Assembly: GCF_023502395.1 (NCBI RefSeq)
Contig: NZ_JAMFMB010000008.1
Span: 84,769 to 148,768 of the forward strand
Source of the DNA: Ruegeria spongiae
GTDB taxonomy: Bacteria; Pseudomonadota; Alphaproteobacteria; Rhodobacterales; Rhodobacteraceae
Length of the DNA stretch: 64,000 bases
Direction of reading: 5' to 3'
Shown: piece after piece, positions 16,836 to 24,177 of the stretch
Layout of the letters: each line of letters starts with the position of its first letter
How positions within the stretch are numbered: the stretch's first letter is position 1
Notes under the pieces: generated by a model
What the model was told of the DNA's origin: nothing
What the model saw: the letters and a program-made list of their open reading frames with translations, nothing else
Databases searched by the model: none
Position numbers and translations under genes: made by a program

Positions 16836-18299
16836 TCACAGAAAGGCTGTTTCGTCAAATGAGCGCAATTTCCGGCTGTGCAGACGCTCCAGAGGCATCC
16901 CGCGCACCATTTCCATGGCCCGGATTCCGATCGCCAGATGGCGTTGAACCTGGGTCGTATAGAACTCTGACGCCATGCCGGGCAACTTCAATTCGCCATG
17001 CAACGGTTTGTCGGACACACAGAGCAGCGTGCCATAGGGCACCCGGAACCGATAGCCGTTTGCGGCGATGGTGGCGCTTTCCATATCCAGTGCGATGGCG
17101 CGGGACTGGCTAAGCCGCTGCACCGGGCCGGATTGATCGCGAAGCTCCCAGTTGCGGTTGTCGATCGTGGCCACAGTGCCGGTGCGCATGATGCGTTTCA
17201 GGTCGTAGCCCTCAAGCTGGGTGACCTCGGCCACCGCCTGTTCCAGCGCGATCTGAACCTCGGCCAGTGCTGGGATCGGAACCCAGACCGGCAGGTCGTC
17301 ATCCAGCACGTGATCCTCGCGCAGATAACCATGCGCCAGCACGAAATCGCCCAGTGCCTGCGTATTGCGCAAGCCCGCGCAGTGACCGACCATCAGCCAG
17401 GCATGCGGGCGCAGCACAGCGATGTGATCGGTAGCGGTTTTTGCATTCGAGGGCCCGACGCCGATATTGACCAGCGTGACCCCCGCCCCGTCCGGGCGTT
17501 TCAGGTGATAGGTCGGCATCTGCGGCAGTTTCGCGACCTGTTCCAGCGGTTCGTCGGCCTGCGTGATCTCGGTGTTCCCGGTGCTGACGAAGCTGGTATA
17601 CCCGCTGTCCGGGTCCGCAAGCTGTGCCCGCGCATAAGCCTCGAACTCGGACACATAGAACTGGTAGTTGGTGAACAGAACGTGGTTCTGGAAATGCTCG
17701 GCATCGGTCGCTGTGTAATGGGCCAGCCGCGCCAGCGAGTAGTCGACCCGCTGCGCGGTGAACAATGCCAGCGGGCCGGTGCCGTCGGGCGCAGCATAGG
17801 TGCCGTTTACGATGTCGTCATTGGTGGTCGCCAGATCCGGCACATCGAACACGTCGCGCAGGGTAAAGCCAGCGGCGCCTTCCTGCGGCACCACCATATC
17901 GGATCGGTTGGCAACCGCGAAATGAACCGGCATTGGCGTGTCCGAACTGCCGATGGTCACGGGTTGCCCGTGATTGCGGATCAGCAGACCGATCTGCTGC
18001 GTCAGGTAAGACCGGAACAGGTCCGGTCGGGTGATCGACGTGGCATGCGTGCCGGGATGCGAGACATGACCATAGCTGAGCCGGCTGTCCACCTGCGCAT
18101 AGCTGCGGGTCCTGATGCGGATCTCGGGGTAAAAGGCGCGATGGTGAATGCCGGTCGCGCCATTGCGCATCACATCGGCAAAGCGTTCGCACAGGAAAGT
18201 GGTCGCCAGATCGTATAGCTCCTCCAGCCGTTGCACGGCGGCGGCGGGGTCGGTGAATTCTTCGGGCTTGGGGGCGTCCGGTGTTATTGTTCTTGTCAT
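16836..18299 (-). CDS. amn: AMP nucleosidase
   Basis: A 487-residue enzyme that hydrolyses AMP to adenine and ribose 5-phosphate. Length matches E. coli Amn (484). The C-terminal half has nucleoside-phosphorylase-type features: VNIGVGPSNAKT, then WLMVGHCAGLR, and the purine-site ALDMESATIAANGYRFRVPYGTLLCVSDKP. The N-terminal domain is the Amn-specific regulatory part. Cytoplasmic. It is a lone gene on the minus strand, divergent from the VOC protein. Confidence 0.94.
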   Translation of the reverse strand: MTRTITPDAPKPEEFTDPAAAVQRLEELYDLATTFLCERFADVMRNGATGIHHRAFYPEIRIRTRSYAQVDSRLSYGHVSHPGTHATSITRPDLFRSYLTQQIGLLIRNHGQPVTIGSSDTPMPVHFAVANRSDMVVPQEGAAGFTLRDVFDVPDLATTNDDIVNGTYAAPDGTGPLALFTAQRVDYSLARLAHYTATDAEHFQNHVLFTNYQFYVSEFEAYARAQLADPDSGYTSFVSTGNTEITQADEPLEQVAKLPQMPTYHLKRPDGAGVTLVNIGVGPSNAKTATDHIAVLRPHAWLMVGHCAGLRNTQALGDFVLAHGYLREDHVLDDDLPVWVPIPALAEVQIALEQAVAEVTQLEGYDLKRIMRTGTVATIDNRNWELRDQSGPVQRLSQSRAIALDMESATIAANGYRFRVPYGTLLCVSDKPLHGELKLPGMASEFYTTQVQRHLAIGIRAMEMVRGMPLERLHSRKLRSFDETAFL

Positions 18300-18542
18300 C
18301 TGGTCGCTTTCAGGGGGTCTTCGGCTTGCCTGTCAACTCGCGCGTTCTGATCCCGGAGGGCGCGGCGCAAACGGGCGCGTGCGTCGAACGGGATCGGAAC
18401 AGGGGTGCGGCAAGACAGGTCTGCATAAGCTACACTTTCCCAAAGCCCCGACCTGCGCAACCCCCACACCGGGCGCGTCACCAAAGTTTCACGGTGCCAG
18501 ATCGTGCTTGACCAGTGCAGGGTGCGTGATGAGGGTGGGGAT

Positions 18543-18965
18543 ATGGACTATGACACGATAGATGCTGACGGGTTCGGACGGTCGCTGCGCGGTATCGGCC
18601 TGAACCTTCTTGTGCGCGACGTGAAAGCGGAATGCGCCTTTTTAGAGACCGTTTTTGGCATGGCCTCCCATCAGGTAACCGCCGATTTTGCCATCGTCAC
18701 CTATGGCAATCAGGTGTTTCAGCTGCATAGCGACGGCACCTATCATGCGCACCCGCTGCTCGGGCTTTTGCCGGAATCTCCGCCGCGCGGTGCGGGGGTG
18801 GAGATTCACCTGTATGACAGCGATCCTGACGCGGCGACCCGCCGGGCCGAGGCGCAGGGCGCGATGGTGCTGCAACCCCCCGCCGACAAACCGCATGGCC
18901 TGCGCGAGGCCTATATCCTGTGCGAAAACGGCTATGCCTGGGTGCCGAGCCGCCCCAAGGATTGA
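18543..18965 (+). CDS. VOC (glyoxalase/bleomycin-resistance) family protein
   Basis: A 140-residue single-domain VOC protein. It has the opening beta strand GLNLLVRDVKAECAFLETVFGM, a middle strand with HLYDSDPDAATRRAEAQGA, and the closing AYILCENGYAWVPS. ATG 18543 is used because GAGGGTGGGG precedes it; a GTG at 18504 has no good site. VOC proteins bind a metal and act on small molecules as dioxygenases, isomerases or resistance factors; which applies cannot be told. It runs convergently into the following LysR gene, 4 bp away. Confidence 0.8.
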   Translation: MDYDTIDADGFGRSLRGIGLNLLVRDVKAECAFLETVFGMASHQVTADFAIVTYGNQVFQLHSDGTYHAHPLLGLLPESPPRGAGVEIHLYDSDPDAATRRAEAQGAMVLQPPADKPHGLREAYILCENGYAWVPSRPKD

Positions 18966-18969
18966 TCTT

Positions 18970-19842
18970 TCACCCAGCTTCCGCAGCGATTTCCTGGCGT
19001 ATCCAATCGGCGAAAGCAAGTGCGCCCGGCGTTTCTTCGGCTTGTGGCGAAAGCAGCAGGTAATAGGCCTCGGGCATTGGTTCGCGGTGTTCAAACGGGG
19101 TAACAAGGCGGCCCTCGTCGATCAGGTGCCGGACGATCGTGTCATGGGCGATGCATAGACCTCCGCCTGCCATGGCAACCGACAGGCTGACCAGATAGGT
19201 GGTGGCATAGGTGATGGGCGGGTCGGGCCAGGGCAGCCCGCTCGCCTCGGCCCAGCTTGCCCAGTTCGACAGCAGATTTGAACAATCATACAGCGGCTGA
19301 TCCGCCAGGGTATCCAGCGTCACCGGATAGCCCGGCGCACAGACCGGATAATAGTGATCGGTGCGCAGCAACTCGGTGCGCACGGTATCGGCCGGGCGCA
19401 GGGAATACCTGATCTCGACCGAGGCACCCTCGGCCATTTCGCGTGGCTCCCACAACTCGGTGAAGATGTTCAGCCGGACCTGCGGGTGGCGGGCGCGAAA
19501 ATCGGGCAGGCGCGGGGCCAGCCAATTGGCCGCGAAGGTGATGTTGCTCTGCACCTGCACCGTGTTGTGCTGATCGCCGGTGACCGCGCGGGTTCCTTGC
19601 AGCAAAGTGCGAAACGCCTCGCGCACCACGGGCAGATAGGTAATGCCTGCTTCGGTCAGTTCCAGCGCGCGCGGCCTGCGGTGAAACAGCGGCTGGCCCA
19701 GATACCCTTCCAGCGATTTGATCTGCTGGCTGACCGCGCTTTGGGTCATGTTCAGATCGCGCGCGGCGCCGGTAAAAGACAGGTGTCGGGCCGCCGCCTC
19801 GAACGTGCGCAGCCAGCCGAGCGGGGGGAGGGCGGTCTTCAT
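18970..19842 (-). CDS. LysR family regulator (GcvA-like)
   Basis: A 290-residue regulator with the GcvA-subgroup N terminus (LPPLGWLRTFEAAARHLSFTGAA, then MTQSAVSQQIKSLEGYLG) forming the winged helix, followed by the effector domain. It is divergent from the class II aldolase and hydroxylase pair, with 105 bp between that contain repeated TGCCATA(A/G)G elements. It therefore probably controls that pair. Its ligand is unknown. Confidence 0.92.
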   Translation of the reverse strand: MKTALPPLGWLRTFEAAARHLSFTGAARDLNMTQSAVSQQIKSLEGYLGQPLFHRRPRALELTEAGITYLPVVREAFRTLLQGTRAVTGDQHNTVQVQSNITFAANWLAPRLPDFRARHPQVRLNIFTELWEPREMAEGASVEIRYSLRPADTVRTELLRTDHYYPVCAPGYPVTLDTLADQPLYDCSNLLSNWASWAEASGLPWPDPPITYATTYLVSLSVAMAGGGLCIAHDTIVRHLIDEGRLVTPFEHREPMPEAYYLLLSPQAEETPGALAFADWIRQEIAAEAG

Positions 19843-19851
19843 CGCATAATC

Positions 19852-19929
19852 TTGCCATAAGTTTTGCTACTGCCATAGGTTCGATTTTTTCGTTGGTCAA
19901 ACCTGTGCGCCGCGGTCAGGCTTTCTGAC
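19852..19929. promoter_or_regulatory. Candidate LysR sites between regulator and aldolase operon
   Basis: Two direct repeats, TTGCCATAAG (19852-19861) and CTGCCATAGG (19870-19879), are spaced 18 bp apart, close to two helical turns. A perfect inverted repeat GTCAG-GCTTT-CTGAC follows at 19915-19929, just before the aldolase ribosome-binding site (AGGGAG). The repeats suit a LysR tetramer or the RNA polymerase site; roles are inferred. Confidence 0.45.
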
Positions 19930-19947
19930 AAGACAGGGAGAACCGAC

Positions 19948-20703
19948 ATGAGCGTTACCAATCTGCGACCAAACATGGATCATTGGCCCGAGCGCGTGGA
20001 TCTGGCCGCCGCATTCCGCTGGACCGTGCGGCTGAACATGCATGAGGGCGTGGCCAACCATTTCAGCCTTGCGGTGAACGAGGACGGCACACAATTCCTG
20101 ATGAACCCCAACCAGATGCATTTCGGACGCATCCGAGCCTCGGACCTGCTGCTGCTGGATGCCAATGATCCCGAGACGATGGCGCTGCCCGGCGCGCCGG
20201 ACCCGACCGCCTGGGGGCTGCACGGGTCGATCCACCGCCACTGCCCACATGCACGCTGCGTGATGCATGTGCATTCGATCTTTGCCACTGTTCTGGCTTC
20301 GATGGCCGACAGTTCCCTGCCGCCGATCGACCAGAATACCGCTACCTTCTATAACCGTTACGTGGTGGATGAGGAATTTGGTGGGCTGGCCTTCGAAAGC
20401 GAAGGCGAACGCTGTGCCTCGATGCTCGGCGATCCGAAAAAGCAGGTCATGATCATGGGCAATCATGGCGTGCTGGTGATCGGGCGCGACGTGGCAGACG
20501 CCTTTAACAGGCTCTACTATTTCGAACGCGCGGCAGAAACCTATATCCGTGCGCTGCAAACCGGTCAGACGCTGCGCGTGCTGTCCGACGAGATTGCCGA
20601 GAAGACCGCGCAAGAGCTGGAGGATTATCCCAATCAGGCCGAGGCGCATCTGCGCGAGATCAAGGCCATCCTTGATAGCGAAAGCTCCACCTACGCGAGT
20701 TGA
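19948..20703 (+). CDS. Class II aldolase/adducin family protein
   Basis: A 251-residue protein of the metal-dependent class II aldolase fold. Metal ligands are visible as H107-x-H109 (VMHVHS) and His173 in GNHGVLVIG, with the ANHFS loop near residue 37 for substrate. CAGGGAG precedes the ATG. Members of this branch act as aldolases, epimerases or decarboxylases of small hydroxy compounds; the sequence does not choose. It is followed immediately by the sterol-desaturase-type gene, so the pair is an operon opposite a LysR regulator. Confidence 0.88.
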   Translation: MSVTNLRPNMDHWPERVDLAAAFRWTVRLNMHEGVANHFSLAVNEDGTQFLMNPNQMHFGRIRASDLLLLDANDPETMALPGAPDPTAWGLHGSIHRHCPHARCVMHVHSIFATVLASMADSSLPPIDQNTATFYNRYVVDEEFGGLAFESEGERCASMLGDPKKQVMIMGNHGVLVIGRDVADAFNRLYYFERAAETYIRALQTGQTLRVLSDEIAEKTAQELEDYPNQAEAHLREIKAILDSESSTYAS

Positions 20704-20708
20704 CCGCC

Positions 20709-21701
20709 ATGACGGGCACGCCACAGCAAGAAGAGATGAGCCGCGAGTGGAACTACCACCCGGACTTGCCGCTGCATAACCCCTCGATCTTTCGCTGGCC
20801 ACTTGATCCCGATTTTCTGGCGCGCTGGCTGGTCAAGAACTGGCTGACGCTCAGCGAGCGCGTACTGATGCTGGCCCTGGCCGTTGCGCTTTGGGCGTTC
20901 TTCTATCCGTCGCTCGAAACTGCCCGCACATTTGCGTTCGGTTGGGTCTTTAAGGTCTGGCTGGTGAATTTCGCGATGATCTTTGCCGTCTCGGGCGGGC
21001 TGCACTGGTATTTCTACATGCGCAAGGCGCAAGGCAAAAAGCTCAGGTTCGAACGGCGCGCGATGGGTACGAAGAACAAGCTGTGGGATTTCAACGATCA
21101 GGTGCATGACAACATGTTCTGGTCGCTGGGGTCAGGCGTGCTGCAGCTGACCGGGTTTCAGGTTGTGACCATGTGGATGATGGCCAACGGCTATGCGCCC
21201 GTGATCACCTTTGCCGAGCATCCGATCTGGTTCGTGCTGTGGTTGATCCTGCTGCCGATCTGGTCGGCCTTTCATTTCTACTGGGTGCATCGACTGCTGC
21301 ATCAGCCCTTCCTTTACGCCCGCGTCCACTCCTTGCATCACCGCAACGTCAATATCGGCCCGTGGTCAGGATTTTCGATGCATCCTATCGAGCATCTGCT
21401 GTATCTCACCACGCTGTGCATTCATTGGATTGTACCCAGCCACCCCATTCACCTCTATTTCCATATCGTGTTTCAGGGGCCGGGCGCGGCGATGACCCAC
21501 ACCGGCTATGAGGACCTGCTGATCAGGGACAAGCGGAGGCTGGCGCTGGGCACGTTCTATCATCAACTGCACCACCGCTACTACGAGTGCAATTACGGCA
21601 ATCAGGAAATGCCCTGGGACCGCTGGTTCGGCACCTTCCACAATGGCTCGCCCGAAGCCACTGCCGAAACCCGCGCCCGCAAGAAGCGGATGTTTGGCTG
21701 A
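20709..21701 (+). CDS. Sterol desaturase / fatty acid hydroxylase family membrane protein
   Basis: A ~330-residue integral membrane di-iron enzyme. The histidine boxes are HRLLH, HSLHHRN, HPIEH and HQLHHRYYECNYG, the pattern of the sterol desaturase/C-5 hydroxylase superfamily. At least four hydrophobic segments precede and surround them. The ATG at 20709 is chosen; a TTG overlapping the aldolase stop and an ATG at 20736 are alternatives. It probably hydroxylates a lipid or lipid-like substrate in the membrane. Pairing with an aldolase suggests a short degradative or modifying route. Confidence 0.88.
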   Translation: MTGTPQQEEMSREWNYHPDLPLHNPSIFRWPLDPDFLARWLVKNWLTLSERVLMLALAVALWAFFYPSLETARTFAFGWVFKVWLVNFAMIFAVSGGLHWYFYMRKAQGKKLRFERRAMGTKNKLWDFNDQVHDNMFWSLGSGVLQLTGFQVVTMWMMANGYAPVITFAEHPIWFVLWLILLPIWSAFHFYWVHRLLHQPFLYARVHSLHHRNVNIGPWSGFSMHPIEHLLYLTTLCIHWIVPSHPIHLYFHIVFQGPGAAMTHTGYEDLLIRDKRRLALGTFYHQLHHRYYECNYGNQEMPWDRWFGTFHNGSPEATAETRARKKRMFG

Positions 21702-21710
21702 ATAGCATTA

Positions 21711-22652
21711 TTAGTGCCTAATCTTGCGCATCTCGCTCGGCGATTGACCAAACTCGCCGCCAAATGCCCGAGTCATGGCGCTGGCATTCTCATAACCCGC
21801 GCGCACAGCAATCTCGGACACCGGCAGATCGGTTTCGCCGACCAGTTTGCGTGCCAGATTCAGCCGCATCCGGCGATAGACCTGCGCCGGTCCTGCGCCC
21901 AGTTCGGCCTTCATGCGCGTCTCAAGCGCTTTCTGCGTCAGCTGCGCTGCGTCGGCGATGACCGGGATCGACAAAGGGTGCTCCAGATTGGCCTGCATCG
22001 CGGCCAACGCCCGATTGACCGGCCCACTGGTGCCGCTGCCCGCATGAGACCGCGCCGAGTCGCGGGTCATGAACAGCTGCGCCACTTCCAGCGCCAGCGC
22101 CTGCCCGTGATCACGCCCGATCAGATGCATGACCAGATCAAAAGCCGCCATCGCGCCGGAACAGGTGATGCGGTTACCATCAATCACAAAGCGCTCGCGC
22201 AGCACGGCGGTCTCCGGAAACCGCTCGGCGAAACCGGTCAGTTCTTCCCAGTGAATGGTGGCCTTGCAATCGCTCAGCAGGCCCGCCTCGGCCAATAGCC
22301 AGCTGCCCGTGTCCAGACCGGCCAGCACGGAATACCGGCCTGCCGCGCTGCGTAGGGCCGCCCCGATGGGCCAGTTCAGGTAGTTCCGAAACCCGTATGA
22401 CGGCATCACCATCAGCATATCGCCGCCCTCATCGCGCAACCGCGCATGCGGCGCGACGCGCAACCCGCTGGAGGAGGTCACCGGTCCGGCATCCAATGAC
22501 AGGAACCGCCACTCATAAAGCGGCTTGCCCGACAGCATGTTCGCCGCGCGCAACGGCTCGATACTGTTCGCCAGACAATGGTTGGAAAAGCCATCAAACA
22601 GCAGAACACCGAAAGATTGACAACGTGGTGATGATTTTTGCCATTCCTGCAT
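21711..22652 (-). CDS. GlxA family AraC-type transcriptional regulator
   Basis: A 313-residue regulator with an N-terminal DJ-1/PfpI-like domain (FGVLLFDGFSNHCLANSIEPLR in two parts, then GLDTGSWLLAEAGLL) and a C-terminal double helix-turn-helix of the AraC type (LARKLVGETDLPVSEIAVRAGYENASAM). This architecture is the GlxA/CdhR group, whose members control carnitine and glycine-betaine catabolism in pseudomonads (family knowledge). It is divergent from the acyl-CoA dehydrogenase with 75 bp between, so it is the likely activator of that cluster. Confidence 0.9.
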   Translation of the reverse strand: MQEWQKSSPRCQSFGVLLFDGFSNHCLANSIEPLRAANMLSGKPLYEWRFLSLDAGPVTSSSGLRVAPHARLRDEGGDMLMVMPSYGFRNYLNWPIGAALRSAAGRYSVLAGLDTGSWLLAEAGLLSDCKATIHWEELTGFAERFPETAVLRERFVIDGNRITCSGAMAAFDLVMHLIGRDHGQALALEVAQLFMTRDSARSHAGSGTSGPVNRALAAMQANLEHPLSIPVIADAAQLTQKALETRMKAELGAGPAQVYRRMRLNLARKLVGETDLPVSEIAVRAGYENASAMTRAFGGEFGQSPSEMRKIRH

Positions 22653-22727
22653 GGAAAACGTCTAACTCTGCATGATGCCAACAGCAAGACACGCGACCAT
22701 CCCCTAAACGGATTTTCGGAGCGTGTT

Positions 22728-23888
22728 ATGCAGTTTGGCCTGAGTGACGAGCAGGAAATGATCGTCTCGACCGTCCGCAGCTTTGTGGAAAACGAGATTT
22801 ACCCGCATGAGGCCGAGGTCGAACGCACCGGACAGGTGCCCCACGCGCTCGGCGAGGCGATCAAGCAGAAAGTCATCGATCTGGGCTTTTACGCCTGCAA
22901 TTTCCCCGAAGAGGTCGGCGGTGCCGGGCTGAGTCATCTGGATTTCACGCTGGTGGAACGCGAGCTGGGCCGCGGGTCGATGGCGCTGACGCATTTCTTT
23001 GGCCGCCCGCAGAACATCCTGATGGCCTGCAACAGTGAACAGCGCGACCGCTACCTGCTGCCCGCCGTGCGGGGCGAGCGGATGGATGCGCTTGCCATGA
23101 CCGAACCCGATGCAGGATCGGATGTGCGCGGCATGAAATGTCAGGCGCAGCGCGATGGTGGTGACTGGGTGATCAACGGCTCGAAACACTTCATCTCGGG
23201 GGCGGAGCACGCCGATTTCTTCATCGTCTTCATCGCCACCGGGGTGGATGAGACTCCCAAAGGGCCAAAAAAACGGATCACCACATTCCTTGTGGATCGT
23301 GGCACGCCTGGGTTCGAGGTGCGCGAGGGGTATAACTCTGTCAGCCACAAGGGCTACAAGAACTACATCCTCTATTTCGACAATTGCCGACTGCCGGACG
23401 CGCAGGTTTTGGGCGAGGTCGATGGTGGCTTTGCGGTGATGAATAAGTGGCTCTACGCAACGCGATTGACGGTTGCGGCCTTCAGCGTGGGACGGGCGCG
23501 GCGCTGTTTCGATTATGCGCTGAACTATGCCGCCGAGCGCAAGCAGTTCGGCCAACCCATCGGCAAGTTTCAGGGCGTGGGTTTCCAGATCGCCGACATG
23601 ATCACCGAAATTGACGCGGCGGACTGGCTGACGCTGGCCGCCGCCTGGCGGCTGGATCAGGACCTGCCCTCGAACCGAGAGATCGCCTCGGCCAAGCTTT
23701 ACGCCTCGGAAGCGCTGGCGCGGGTGACCGACACGACATTGCAGATCTTCGGTGGCATGGGATTGATGGATGATTTCCCGATCGAACGGTTCTGGCGCGA
23801 TGCGCGGGTCGAGCGGATCTGGGATGGTACCTCGGAAATTCAACGCCACATTATCAGCCGCGATCTGTTGCGGCCTCTGGGGGCATAA
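22728..23888 (+). CDS. Acyl-CoA dehydrogenase, CaiA-like role proposed
   Basis: A 386-residue flavoprotein oxidising or reducing an acyl-CoA alpha,beta bond. FAD motifs AMTEPDAGSD and FISGAEHADFF are present, as is the C-terminal WDGTSEIQR. In that loop the common catalytic Glu is replaced by Asp366. The start at 22728 (MQFGLSDEQEM) follows GGAG; upstream in-frame residues lack family character. It is the first of four genes running to a CaiD-like hydratase, so conversion between a betainyl-CoA and crotonobetainyl-CoA is the best guess, not shown. Confidence 0.88.
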   Translation: MQFGLSDEQEMIVSTVRSFVENEIYPHEAEVERTGQVPHALGEAIKQKVIDLGFYACNFPEEVGGAGLSHLDFTLVERELGRGSMALTHFFGRPQNILMACNSEQRDRYLLPAVRGERMDALAMTEPDAGSDVRGMKCQAQRDGGDWVINGSKHFISGAEHADFFIVFIATGVDETPKGPKKRITTFLVDRGTPGFEVREGYNSVSHKGYKNYILYFDNCRLPDAQVLGEVDGGFAVMNKWLYATRLTVAAFSVGRARRCFDYALNYAAERKQFGQPIGKFQGVGFQIADMITEIDAADWLTLAAAWRLDQDLPSNREIASAKLYASEALARVTDTTLQIFGGMGLMDDFPIERFWRDARVERIWDGTSEIQRHIISRDLLRPLGA

Positions 23889-24169
23889 TGGCCAAACCAA
23901 ACATCCGCATCACCTATTGCACCGGCTGCAACTGGATGCTGCGCGCGTCCTGGATGGCGCAGGAACTGCTCTCGACTTTCGGTGATGATCTGGGTTCGGT
24001 CACGCTGATCCCCGACGCCTCGGGCGGTGCGTTCGAGATCAGCGTCGATGACCACCTGCTGTGGAAGCGCAAGCGCGATGGCGGCTTCCCGGATGCGCGC
24101 GAGCTTAAGTCTCGCCTGCGCGACAGGATCGCACCCGAGCGCGATCTGGGTCACCTCGACAGGACCTAG
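23888..24169 (+). CDS. Rdx/SelT-SelW-SelH family protein with CxxC
   Basis: A 93-residue protein with the redox motif C11TGC14NW right after the first beta strand (NIRITY), then AQELLSTF and SGGAFEI, which is the SelW/Rdx thioredoxin-like pattern. Eukaryotic members have selenocysteine at the second position; here it is cysteine. Its ATG shares the stop region of the acyl-CoA dehydrogenase, so it is translationally coupled. Function is unknown, presumably a small thiol-redox protein. Confidence 0.85.
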   Translation: MAKPNIRITYCTGCNWMLRASWMAQELLSTFGDDLGSVTLIPDASGGAFEISVDDHLLWKRKRDGGFPDARELKSRLRDRIAPERDLGHLDRT

Positions 24170-24177
24170 AGGCGGAG

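Noticed and set aside
16998..18218. A 406-codon plus-strand frame opposite AMP nucleosidase
   Set aside because: Fully antisense to amn, with shadow-type composition.
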